Below, piece after piece: positions 1 to 5,538 of a DNA stretch of 42,065 nucleotides. A program made the position numbers and the translations under genes. The stretch's first letter is position 1. Every line of letters starts with the position of its first letter. The DNA is from a virus. Below the pieces are notes generated by a model. It made no database searches and was not told where the DNA came from. It worked only from the letters and a program-made list of their open reading frames with translations. The stretch is taken from the IMG/VR virus record IMGVR_UViG_3300048034_000948, positions 1 to 42,065 of that record; one strand, 5' to 3'.

Positions 1-25
1 CGGTTGGAATTTTATTTTAAGGCAT

Positions 26-62
26 AAAAAAACCGCGCAAGTTTGTTACGTTTGCGCGGTTG
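26..62 (-). terminator. rho-independent terminator after the left-end amidoligase gene
   Basis: Ten bases at 31-40 (AACCGCGCAA) pair with 51-61 (TTTGCGCGGTT) around a loop of about ten bases. Read on the minus strand, the GC-rich stem is followed by a run of seven T. It begins about 16 bases after the stop codon at 78, so it ends the transcript of the 78-1040 gene. Confidence 0.85.
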
Positions 63-77
63 AGTTTTTTTATTTCG

Positions 78-1040
78 TCAATACGCAAGCTGTGCATCCG
101 CACGCTCTGAATTATTCCATACATAGGAACAAAGCGCGTGAACTAGATCTTGATCTTTCCATCTTTCAAGCTGAGGACGTTTCGCGCAATGATGCAAAAA
201 CCATTGAAAAGACTTTTCGTGCGTGGGGTGTTTTAGTTCAAAGCGCAATTTGTTATGAGGTTTGCTAGTTTCACTTAGCGCGGTTGAAATAGCGTTGTAA
301 ATTAAGAACAAGCAAGCTTCCAAGTGATGCGCGCTAGTGGGTACAAATTCGTCTGCGTCAAATGCGGTGGAAGCGCTAAAACATCTGAATTCTATCGTCC
401 TCTCATTGGGTGAATAATTCGAATTTTGTAAATTACGTAAGTTTAGGAAAGCGGTTCTTGTACTTTGGCAATCCGCTAAACCGCTGAGGGTTGGATTGCT
501 TGCGGTACGTTTCAATCTATCAAAAGCGCAATCGTTCCAAGGTTGAGACCATTCTGATTGCTTGCGCAATCTTGAACCGCTTAAACCATAGAAAGCATTT
601 TCAAAACGTTTACAAACGCTAACAAGGGGAACAAGTACTTGAGCTAGTCTGCGTATATTGTTTGGTAACTCAAGGTTTCGGTTTCCTATTAGTGAGCTTG
701 CATTTATATGAACATGAATAGCGCTTGAATGATTCGCAGAAGAAAATTCGGCAAACTTGTTAGCAACTTTTAAAACTTGCGCGTGCTTAGTAGAATCAAA
801 TTTGACGCGCAACTCGTTTTCATAATCATAATCGAAGTTTGTCTCTATGGTTGAGTCAGTACCGCAGGCAATGTCTAGGTCGGGAAAATCCTGACGTAAG
901 ACGTTGGCGCAAGTTGTACTCCTGTACTGACTCGCGCTTTCAATTTCGATTGCTCCATGCAATTGATCAAAGCGCTTAAGGCAATTTCCGCTTGATGCGT
1001 TGAGTGAATAGTCGATAAGTTTTTGTTCTTTGGATTTCAT
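78..1040 (-). CDS. putative amidoligase (Amidoligase_2-like, GS fold), divergent copy
   Basis: This 320-residue protein has the signature blocks of the putative amidoligase enzyme family (Pfam Amidoligase_2, a glutamine-synthetase-like COOH-NH2 ligase). These are an N-terminal acidic strand IEIES near 31-35, an acidic DSTIE at 62-66, the metal-site-like AIHVHIN at 107-113, and RTIEFRCF at 214-221. Such enzymes are predicted to use ATP to join a carboxyl to an amine. The natural substrate is unknown. It is a distant paralogue of the protein at 7187-8104, sharing the HxH and TIEFR blocks and length. It starts with ATG and is followed by a strong terminator. No promoter of the TTGACA type is seen upstream. 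The gene is unusually rich in GCGC words compared with the rest of the window, which suggests a separate origin. Family membership is fairly sure; substrate is not. Confidence 0.72.
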   Translation of the reverse strand: MKSKEQKLIDYSLNASSGNCLKRFDQLHGAIEIESASQYRSTTCANVLRQDFPDLDIACGTDSTIETNFDYDYENELRVKFDSTKHAQVLKVANKFAEFSSANHSSAIHVHINASSLIGNRNLELPNNIRRLAQVLVPLVSVCKRFENAFYGLSGSRLRKQSEWSQPWNDCAFDRLKRTASNPTLSGLADCQSTRTAFLNLRNLQNSNYSPNERTIEFRCFSASTAFDADEFVPTSAHHLEACLFLIYNAISTALSETSKPHNKLRFELKHPTHEKSFQWFLHHCAKRPQLERWKDQDLVHALCSYVWNNSERADAQLAY

Positions 1041-1122
1041 TATTTATTTTATTTTATGTTGAACGTGTGAGTCTCAATAGTCTCAAAAAAAACTAAGAAA
1101 TCCAAGCAAAAACTTTGACTAA

Positions 1123-1144
1123 GTTAACTTTTTTTGAGGTTAAC
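1123..1144. repeat. pair of GTTAAC palindromes (possible operator)
   Basis: GTTAAC occurs at 1123-1128 and again at 1139-1144, inside the similar contexts AAGTTAACTTT and GGTTAACTTT. The 16-base centre-to-centre spacing is close to one and a half helical turns. It lies between the minus-strand gene at 78-1040 and a candidate plus-strand peptide gene, where a regulator could act. Binding is inference only. Confidence 0.3.
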
Positions 1145-1147
1145 TTT

Positions 1148-1255
1148 ATGAGAGAAAAAGGCAATTTTGTAAAATCAATCTATTTAGTTTATTTAGTGCA
1201 TTTGATTTGTTTAGTGTATTTGATTTGTTTAGTGTATTTAGTGGATTTGCACTAA
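1148..1255 (+). CDS. candidate 35-aa hydrophobic repeat peptide (the only plus-strand candidate)
   Basis: An ATG at 1148 opens a 35-codon frame ending in TAA. Eight bases upstream is GAGG, a good Shine-Dalgarno match. After the basic start MREKGNFVKS, the peptide is a run of Leu, Val, Ile, Tyr and Cys built on a six-residue repeat (LVYLIC-like), long enough for one membrane span. The 18-nt DNA repeat is in frame with it. No other plausible gene lies on this strand. It could be a small membrane toxin-like or lysis-type peptide, or a chance reading of a T-rich tandem repeat. No clear plus-strand promoter was found; a TTGACT at about 1115 lacks a good -10 partner. Confidence 0.3.
   Translation: MREKGNFVKSIYLVYLVHLICLVYLICLVYLVDLH
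1192..1249. repeat. 18-nt tandem repeat
   Basis: The unit TTTAGTG(C/T)ATTTGATTTG is present at 1192-1209 and 1210-1227. A diverged third copy runs from 1228 to 1249. The unit length is a multiple of three and coincides with a hydrophobic peptide frame on the plus strand. Iteron-like behaviour at an origin is an alternative reading. Confidence 0.75.
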
Positions 1256-1259
1256 CTAT

Positions 1260-1306
1260 AAATTAAGCGGTCAATTTTGGGGGTCAAAAATTAAGCGGTC
1301 AATTTT
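1260..1306. repeat. 19-nt direct repeat, two perfect copies
   Basis: AAATTAAGCGGTCAATTTT occurs at 1260-1278 and again at 1288-1306, a 28-base period. Each copy holds AAATT...AATTTT, so it is partly palindromic around GCGGTC. The GGGGGTC between the copies resembles the repeated ends of some insertion sequences, but no transposase is present. A protein-binding or replication role is possible. Confidence 0.8.
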
Positions 1307-1379
1307 TTTTCGTACCCAGCGGTTTTTTCGTGCCAAGTTACCCATGGTTTTCGTACCGCCTATGCTGGCTGCCTGTACC

Positions 1380-1424
1380 CGACCGACCGACCAACCGACC
1401 AGCCTGACCGACCGACCAACCGCC
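1380..1424. repeat. GACC-rich simple repeat, two blocks
   Basis: A tetranucleotide-like run (CGACCGACCGACCAACCGACC) at 1380-1400 is echoed at 1405-1424 by a near copy. The sequence is GC-rich in an AT-rich genome and carries no credible open frame. It flows into the cluster of ACCGCC words that follows. Confidence 0.7.
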
Positions 1425-1523
1425 ACCGCCTCCGCCATACGCACCGCCACCCGTACGATCTGGCTATACGCACCGCCATGCTGGGGATTTGGCTAGTAAG
1501 TAATGATTACTGTTCAGTAAATG

Positions 1524-1550
1524 CAGGTAGATACAGGTAGATACAGGTAG
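1524..1550. repeat. 10-nt tandem repeat CAGGTAGATA
   Basis: CAGGTAGATA is repeated head to tail at 1524 and 1534, with a third partial copy (CAGGTAG) at 1544. The period is close to one helical turn, which would suit side-by-side protein binding. Function is not known. Confidence 0.7.
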
Positions 1551-1918
1551 CCAAAGTCTAAAAACAGCCCGTTTCTCCTGGTTTCTGGATCTGAGAGTGC
1601 CTGCCAAGGGTTACATTAGGCCTGATCTTCCAGGTAAAATCAGGTTAGCCAATCCCAGCTGCCATTCCCAGCACTTATTTACTGGCCGTTCATCAGGTAA
1701 TCAGGCTGGCTTAGGAGTGCCTCGTCCTATTCTGCCATTCAAGTCATCAGGCAAAACGCTTTTTAGGCCCCTTCCTGCCTCTCTAAAAGGAAATATCTAG
1801 CAGGTATACAGCGCTGTGGTACCCTTAGCCTACAAAAGCATCTGGATTTCCAGACCCGTTGTGCCTGCCGACAACAATTTGCCTTTCTATGCGATCCCGT
1901 CATTTCTTGTGCCCGAGA

Positions 1919-1963
1919 CCAAAAAAAAGGGGGGAGTTGCAGTCTTATTTGCAACTCCCCCCC
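1919..1963 (-). terminator. strong rho-independent terminator
   Basis: GGGGGGAGTTGCA at 1929-1941 is perfectly complementary to TGCAACTCCCCCC at 1950-1962, with an eight-base loop. On the minus strand the 13-bp stem is followed by eight T. It ends the leftward operon that finishes with the gene at 2084-2293. Confidence 0.92.
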
Positions 1964-2083
1964 TAGTTCACAGTTAACATATAACTTTTGCTTACCCGCT
2001 TGATAGGAGCGGTTGGCAAGGACGAATAATTTTAATACTAGAAATAGCTCACAACTAATATTTTAATGATCGCCCTAAATTGA

Positions 2084-2293
2084 TTATGCTCGGTATGGAG
2101 AAATTCTACTTAGACACGTTCCATAGTTCCGACGTCTAGTAAGCCTGTATGTGTCTCGTGTCATAACTCCCGCTTCTCGTTCAGTTTTTCCACTTGCTAT
2201 GTTTACATAAATGGTGTCTGAGTCGATTGCCTTTTGTTGGGCTTCTCTGACATGAGTTGGTGTATTAAGTATGTTGTCTATTATCTTATTCAT
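2084..2293 (-). CDS. hypothetical basic 69-aa protein
   Basis: This is a short protein with a mixed helical N-terminus and a basic C-terminal part (TYRLTRRRNYG). No family was recognised. A longer frame would begin at a TTG at 2332. I prefer the ATG at 2293 because a near-consensus promoter (-10 at 2304-2309) lies inside the extra segment and would place the transcription start only a few bases before this ATG. It is the last gene before the terminator at 1919-1963. It follows the gene at 2329-2583 but has its own promoter, so it can be expressed alone. The mRNA would be nearly leaderless. Confidence 0.6.
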   Translation of the reverse strand: MNKIIDNILNTPTHVREAQQKAIDSDTIYVNIASGKTEREAGVMTRDTYRLTRRRNYGTCLSRISPYRA

Positions 2294-2303
2294 TATGTTA
2301 TAA

Positions 2304-2332
2304 ACTATACTTAGAGATTTAAGATATGTCAA
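2304..2332 (-). promoter_or_regulatory. sigma70-type promoter (TTGACA-N17-TATAGT)
   Basis: On the minus strand, TTGACA at 2332-2327 is followed after 17 bases by TATAGT at 2309-2304. It overlaps the stop codon of the gene at 2329-2583 and drives the 69-aa gene. The expected start is near 2297, about four bases before the ATG at 2293. Confidence 0.7.
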
Positions 2333-2583
2333 GAATTTTCCTCGTAAAACTTCATAAAGTCTTCCATTAGGATGTTTTTTGATTTTACTTGTCTATGAAT
2401 GTGGATAGATGGCTCTTCGAGTAACCCTAGGGTCATTTTAACTGCATAAATAAACGGGAATCCTAAATCTTGATACCTATGTATGCAATCTGTGGCACAT
2501 GAGTAATCTCTCTCCCTTACGCCTAGCTCTTTGAATGCTTCTTTTAATTGCGGGTTTACTGAGCCTCTATTTTCTTTCGACAT
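2329..2583 (-). CDS. hypothetical 84-aa protein
   Basis: This is a small, probably helical protein with two Cys in DYSCATDCIH (a C-x3-C spacing) and two His in a C-terminal HIH motif. Those four residues could bind a metal, but no family was recognised. It starts at ATG 2583 with AAAGGAA about a dozen bases upstream. It belongs to the operon read from the promoter at 3462-3489 (genes 3278, 2949, 2650, this one). Its stop codon overlaps the -35 of the next promoter. Confidence 0.65.
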   Translation of the reverse strand: MSKENRGSVNPQLKEAFKELGVRERDYSCATDCIHRYQDLGFPFIYAVKMTLGLLEEPSIHIHRQVKSKNILMEDFMKFYEENS

Positions 2584-2663
2584 AATAAACGATTCCTTTC
2601 TTTTTTCCTGTCCTTATATATTTTAACAAATGGTGCCAATATTTTGCTTCTAATTTTTTTCAT
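2556..2663 (-). CDS. candidate 35-aa basic peptide overlapping both neighbours
   Basis: An ATG at 2663 overlaps the end of the 2650-2949 gene (SHEKN stop region). It opens a 35-codon frame that runs 28 bases into the next gene. The peptide is strongly basic (MKKIRSKILAPFVKIYKDRK and more). It may be a real small protein, or a coupling frame that carries ribosomes across the 66-base gap. No Shine-Dalgarno is obvious. Treat as tentative. Confidence 0.35.
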   Translation of the reverse strand: MKKIRSKILAPFVKIYKDRKKERNRLLCRKKIEAQ

Positions 2664-2949
2664 GACTTAATAACTCCTTTACTCTAGCAACTACCCTGCC
2701 ATCTCTTCCACCGATATGCCAAGCGTATTCTTCGTACTCGCCTAATCGTTGGTCTAGCTTCCAATCGTAGATAGTAGCCACTATTCCATCCTCAAGCTCG
2801 ATTATCCACTCGGTCATAACTTTGCATTCGGGAAACATATCTTCGACAAGTGGTTTGCCAAACAGGTGTCTCAGTTGGTACTTAGTGGCACGTACCTCTC
2901 CTTGGAGGCACGTACCATTTGCTTTGTCGTGATTATAAATTGTTTTCAT
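2650..2949 (-). CDS. conserved-looking 99-aa phage protein of unknown function
   Basis: The protein has a compact alpha/beta pattern. A helix-strand segment TKYQLRHLFGKPL is followed by paired strands around EWIIELEDGIVATIYDWK, and then AWHIGG. This pattern (DG-x-VATIYDWK then WHIGG) is one I associate with small proteins of many phages, but I cannot give a function. The ATG at 2949 shares one base with the upstream TAA (TAATG junction), so translation is probably coupled to the 2949-3275 gene. Confidence 0.7.
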   Translation of the reverse strand: MKTIYNHDKANGTCLQGEVRATKYQLRHLFGKPLVEDMFPECKVMTEWIIELEDGIVATIYDWKLDQRLGEYEEYAWHIGGRDGRVVARVKELLSHEKN

Positions 2950-3275
2950 TATACTAAGCCACTTAGTGGGTTGAAGTTGCAGTATGCCACATCGAGTTCG
3001 ATCTCGATTTCTCGTAATTTCGCACGAGCTAACTCTAGGAAACTAAGGTCTATAATTGGTTGAGCCACCGCATCAGCATCGTACATTTCTACGTGTTTAA
3101 TGTTCCGAGCTTCTGCCATGTGGTGTGCTGATCTCGCTTGATCTCCAATTAGGTCTTCTTGCCAATCTGTATCTGTGTCGCCTGTGATTGTAAGGCTTAG
3201 GTCGTTCTCGTCATTGAAGAGGGTTATCTCATAGCCATCTTCGCTAAAGTCTTCTATCTCGTAGTTAATCTTCAT
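2949..3275 (-). CDS. hypothetical acidic 108-aa protein
   Basis: This protein is rich in Asp and Glu (EDFSEDGYEITLFNDENDL), followed by a helical stretch and a cysteine near the end. No family was recognised. A TTG at 3287 could extend it, but the ATG at 3275 has a textbook GGAGG six bases upstream and is chosen. It lies two bases after the stop of the 47-aa gene at 3278-3421. That gene's last codons contain the ribosome binding site, so the two are tightly coupled. Confidence 0.72.
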   Translation of the reverse strand: MKINYEIEDFSEDGYEITLFNDENDLSLTITGDTDTDWQEDLIGDQARSAHHMAEARNIKHVEMYDADAVAQPIIDLSFLELARAKLREIEIELDVAYCNFNPLSGLV

Positions 3276-3277
3276 AA

Positions 3278-3421
3278 TTACCTCCAAATTGCGTATTGTA
3301 TTTTGGGGCGATTTACTGATTTTCCATCTAAGGATTGTAAAGCCTTACGAAGATATACTCCATTGCTTACATTTTGCATAATTTGCGATTGTCTCGCGCA
3401 CTTGGCTGATCTGCTACTCAT
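3278..3421 (-). CDS. small 47-aa basic protein, first gene of operon
   Basis: ATG at 3421 opens 47 codons ending in TAA at 3278. The protein begins MSSRSAKCARQSQ, is basic, and ends in IQYAIWR. No family was recognised. It is supported by position: it is the first frame after the promoter at 3462-3489, and its stop lies two bases before the ATG of the next gene, whose GGAGG site lies inside this frame. The leader ends in AACCAATAAGAT-like sequence, also seen before the gene at 5101-5373. Confidence 0.6.
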   Translation of the reverse strand: MSSRSAKCARQSQIMQNVSNGVYLRKALQSLDGKSVNRPKIQYAIWR

Positions 3422-3461
3422 TATCTTATTGGTTATTGGTTATAATTTAATTTATACTCTT

Positions 3462-3489
3462 AATATAGGGCATATATAGAATAAGTCAA
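3462..3489 (-). promoter_or_regulatory. sigma70-type promoter (TTGACT-N16-TATATT)
   Basis: On the minus strand, TTGACT at 3489-3484 and TATATT at 3467-3462 are 16 bases apart. It is of the same type as the promoters at 7080-7107 and 8147-8174 and leaves a leader of about 34 bases before the ATG at 3421. It drives the operon 3278-2329. Confidence 0.68.
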
Positions 3490-3519
3490 GAAAAACTTTT
3501 AAAAAAATTAAGAAAGTTA

Positions 3520-3836
3520 ATTCATGGTTTTCAGAGTGTGGGCGAGCCAAGGGTGACAATTTCGGCCATTCGCCGCGGCATATACCCAAGCCTGTAGTAT
3601 TTTACGCTGCGCTGCGCGGCTCAGCTGCTAATCCTACCTGCCAAGCGATTTTTTGCAGCAGCAACCTGATGCCGAGCCATTCACCATGCCCTTACCTCAT
3701 TTTCAGCCCGTTTGCCCTGGTTTTTCCAGGAAGCCAAGTTCCCATGTGTGTGTACCGCCTTCCAAGAAAGCCTATTACACCGCCTACGGAAAGGGCACCG
3801 CCTGTTTCAGGATCTGGAACTTTCACCACCTACACG
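3520..3836. other. GC-rich non-coding island 2
   Basis: No gene is supported in this stretch. It holds three ACCGCC words (3754-3759, 3779-3784, 3797-3802). A block at 3731-3759 (GCCAAGTTCCCATG...GTACCGCC) closely matches island 1 at 1331-1360. GCCAAGGGTGACA near 3547 echoes GCCAAGGGTTACA near 1601, and there is a CCTGG-TTTTT-CCAGG hairpin at about 3715-3730. The following 3869-4058 shows only frames under 20 codons. Confidence 0.5.
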
Positions 3837-3868
3837 AAAAACCCGCCTACCGTTTCCAGTAGACGGGC
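3837..3868 (-). terminator. rho-independent terminator
   Basis: CCCGCCTAC at 3842-3850 pairs with GTAGACGGG at 3859-3867 with one mismatch and an eight-base loop. On the minus strand the stem is followed by TTTTT. It lies about 190 bases after the last gene (4059-4202) of the operon read from 5434. Confidence 0.78.
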
Positions 3869-4058
3869 CTTAACCAATAAGAGAAAATGTAAGTCTGCTG
3901 CTTATTTCAAATCGAAGGACGAATCCTCATCTACTCTAAGCTACGGGGCAGATACTCCGTTTAATATTCCAAGTTTGTTATGGCTGACTATGCCATTTGG
4001 TTATCTCCGCACTAGCTTGTAGTCATCAAGCACGGCTTTCTTCATGCGGGTAGGTCTA

Positions 4059-4202
4059 TTAAAGTGAATAAAGTTTCTCACAGCTCTCTTCTGCTGTTTT
4101 TATGGCTTCTAGTAGGGTTTTAGCCTCAATTATGTTGGTTTTCTTCTCTATTTGAAGCTCTGATTCGTTTAATAAATGTTGTAGCGCTCTAAGTTCTGTC
4201 AT
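4059..4202 (-). CDS. small 47-aa acidic helical protein
   Basis: ATG at 4202 is separated by one base from the stop of the RarA-C-like gene upstream. The frame ends with tandem stops (TAA TAG). The protein (MTELRALQHLLNESELQIEK at the start) is rich in Leu, Glu and Lys, has the look of a single amphipathic or coiled-coil helix, and has one Cys near the end. Position and codon pattern suggest a co-translated partner of the 4204-4875 protein. No family was recognised. Confidence 0.6.
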   Translation of the reverse strand: MTELRALQHLLNESELQIEKKTNIIEAKTLLEAIKTAEESCEKLYSL

Positions 4203-4203
4203 T

Positions 4204-4875
4204 TTAAAAAAAGGTTACTTGTTTCGTTTTAGTTCTGGTTTTCTTCTCTGGCATCAGTGGATTCTTTCCGCCAAGGGGTGGTCGAGCCGCCTCCTGGGTC
4301 TCTTTTGGGAGCTGGTGGAAATATTCCGCAAACCCCCTAAGTTCTGCTTCGCCAGGTAGTTCCAGGTGATTTGCCAGCTTCGAGCCATCAGAAATGAAGT
4401 CCTGGACGGTCTTGCCTGCTTGTTTTCCTCTCCTGGTGTGGCAATCTAGGGCAAATTCGGGGATTTCCAGAGGATGGACTGGCAATTCATCCACTTTTTT
4501 GATGCCACAGCGACTATGGTGGGTGTTTACCAGTTTCATCTTAGTCCAGTCAACTAGCCTACTTTTCTTGGCACGACATAGGTATATGACGGCTTGGATG
4601 ATACTCAGACGCTCGTGTGGGTCATCTTTCTTATGGAGGTACTCATAAGCGTCTTTAAGGCTTAATATGTGCGTAATTGCGTGTGTATCAGCTAATCCGA
4701 TGTCCTCCATTGCTATAATCACGCTTCTTTTCCAAAAATATTCGCCATAGTTGCTGATATACAGCTCATAGGCGAAATGTAGTGCATCCTCCTCTAACCC
4801 GCGCCTAACACATTTCTGGTATGCCGAACTGCACTCCCAGAAGTCAAAATTGTTTTTTGTTCTTACTCTAGCCAT
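4204..4875 (-). CDS. stand-alone RarA/MgsA C-terminal-like domain protein
   Basis: This 223-residue protein matches the C-terminal half of the RarA/MgsA (WRNIP1) AAA+ ATPases, without the ATPase domain. Visible family blocks are SAYQKCVRRGLEEDALHFAY near 17-36, WKRSVIIAMEDIGLAD near 48-63, and DCHTRRGKQAG near 148-158. In full RarA this region forms the helical tetramerisation part that acts at stalled replication forks with SSB. A free copy could bind host RarA or SSB, or bind DNA ends by itself. The tail is basic (KKTRTKTKQ). It starts at ATG 4875, overlapping the upstream gene by 8 bases, in the operon 5373-4059. Family call is good; function is inference. Confidence 0.75.
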   Translation of the reverse strand: MARVRTKNNFDFWECSSAYQKCVRRGLEEDALHFAYELYISNYGEYFWKRSVIIAMEDIGLADTHAITHILSLKDAYEYLHKKDDPHERLSIIQAVIYLCRAKKSRLVDWTKMKLVNTHHSRCGIKKVDELPVHPLEIPEFALDCHTRRGKQAGKTVQDFISDGSKLANHLELPGEAELRGFAEYFHQLPKETQEAARPPLGGKNPLMPEKKTRTKTKQVTFF

Positions 4876-5104
4876 TTCTTTGTTTATGTTCGTTAAGTTG
4901 TTGCCTTAAGTTTTCTACATGGTCTTGAAGTACCCTAGACTCATCATTTCTTGGATTGACGAGCTTTTTTGTGATACTTTCGACTACTCTTAGCCAATCA
5001 CGAATAGAAGTACCCACACTTATAGGCACTCCTTCCTTATCGTATAGCTTATCCCACTCATTGGCTCTTTTAAGCATTTGTTCAGTTAGGTCGTTTACGT
5101 TCAT
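4868..5104 (-). CDS. hypothetical 78-aa helical protein
   Basis: The protein is mostly charged and probably alpha-helical, with a C-terminal heptad-like stretch (LQDHVENLRQQLNEH) suggesting a coiled coil. No family was recognised. ATG at 5104 overlaps the stop of the 5101-5373 gene (ATGA), and the end overlaps the start of the RarA-C-like gene by 8 bases. It is the middle member of a tightly coupled four-gene operon and may be a partner of the RarA-C-like protein. Confidence 0.7.
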   Translation of the reverse strand: MNVNDLTEQMLKRANEWDKLYDKEGVPISVGTSIRDWLRVVESITKKLVNPRNDESRVLQDHVENLRQQLNEHKQRNG

Positions 5105-5373
5105 ACTATGCTATACTGTTCCCCTCCTATTGTTAATGTTTGCAAGGTAGTAAGGTTTATAGAGCGATATCCTTCTGCTTGCATATCAAATACACAAACT
5201 AGGTCATAATCAGAAGGATTATAGGCTCGTTCTCCCCATTTGAGGTGCTTGGTTACTCCTAGACGGCAAGTCATCTCGCGCAGTTCTCCGTTTTTCTTTA
5301 CGAAGATCGCTTTGAAGATTTTACCACTAGTTTTATAGATTAGCTCTTTGGCAATGTTCTTGGTTATAGTCAT
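5101..5373 (-). CDS. WYL_2-like (Sm/SH3-fold) small phage protein
   Basis: The 90-residue protein has the pattern of a phage family I recall as WYL_2 (formerly DUF2693). The segment KIFKAIFVKKNGELREMTCR is followed by GVTKHLKWG, then YNPSDYDLVCVFDMQ and GYRSINL. The fold is expected to be a small SH3/Sm-like beta barrel, perhaps binding nucleic acid or a ligand. No enzyme function is known to me. It is the first gene after the promoter at 5406-5434. The leader carries AACCAATAAGAAT just before the ATG, as in the operon at 3421, rather than a clear Shine-Dalgarno. Confidence 0.7.
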   Translation of the reverse strand: MTITKNIAKELIYKTSGKIFKAIFVKKNGELREMTCRLGVTKHLKWGERAYNPSDYDLVCVFDMQAEGYRSINLTTLQTLTIGGEQYSIV

Positions 5374-5405
5374 ATTCTTATTGGTTATGTTATCTTATAT
5401 AATAT

Positions 5406-5434
5406 ATATAATCATATAGATATAGATATGTCAA
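5406..5434 (-). promoter_or_regulatory. sigma70-type promoter (TTGACA-N17-TTATAT)
   Basis: TTGACA at 5434-5429 and TTATAT at 5411-5406 on the minus strand are 17 bases apart; a TATATA one base further is an alternative -10. The leader is about 26 bases. It drives genes 5101, 4868, 4204 and 4059. Confidence 0.66.
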
Positions 5435-5442
5435 GGGAATCT

Positions 5443-5538
5443 CTACTTGTTTTTTTCTTTTTCGTTATATACCATAAATAGGATAGTTAGCGCCCATGGG
5501 GTAAACAGTAGCATAGTCTGGAAAATTTCATATATCAT
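5443..5538 (-). CDS. 31-aa single-span membrane peptide
   Basis: ATG at 5538 overlaps the TGA of the upstream gene in a classic ATGA junction. The frame ends with TAG at 5443, just before the next promoter. The peptide (MIYEIFQTMLLFTPWALTIL and on to a charged NEKEKNK tail) is one hydrophobic span with a short charged C-terminus. It is the last gene of the operon led by the class II amidotransferase-like gene. Its role is unknown; small membrane modulators or lysis helpers have this shape. Confidence 0.62.
   Translation of the reverse strand: MIYEIFQTMLLFTPWALTILFMVYNEKEKNK

Larger units (their letters stand above)
1256..1918. other. GC-rich non-coding island 1
   Basis: No credible gene was found here. 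The stretch is clearly richer in G and C than its surroundings. It contains five ACCGCC words between 1355 and 1477, the block CCCATG...GTACCGCC at 1342-1360, and several short inverted repeats (for example CCTGAT...ATCAGG around 1621-1644). Parts are echoed in the islands near 3.5-3.8 kb and 9.6-9.7 kb. It lies between the terminator at 1919-1963 and the gene at 78-1040. It may act as an origin, a packaging or binding region, or a non-coding RNA. Nothing in the sequence decides among these. Confidence 0.5.

Noticed and set aside
1192-1249. Possible CRISPR-like array
   Set aside because: The 18-nt units are directly adjacent with no spacers, and no cas gene is present.
1260-1306. Insertion sequence end (IS21-like)
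   Set aside because: Only a resemblance in the GGTCAA-containing direct repeats. There is no transposase, partner end or target duplication in the window.
1597-1800. Plus-strand 67-codon frame starting with GTG in non-coding island 1
   Set aside because: It is Pro-, Ser- and Gly-rich as expected from the CC-rich local sequence, has no ribosome site, matches no known fold pattern, and a minus-strand frame overlaps its end equally well.
1763-1954. Minus-strand 63-codon frame
   Set aside because: It begins inside the stem of the strong terminator at 1919-1963, lacks a promoter, and its sequence (Arg/Cys-rich) looks like random translation.
3653-4022. Two overlapping plus-strand frames in island 2
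   Set aside because: They use different frames of the same GC-rich stretch, run through the terminator hairpin at 3837-3868, and have no ribosome site. Both are Pro-rich by composition.
4001-4045. 14-codon minus-strand frame (MKKAVLDDYKLVRR) after the 47-aa gene
   Set aside because: Too short to support, and there is no ribosome site beyond chance.
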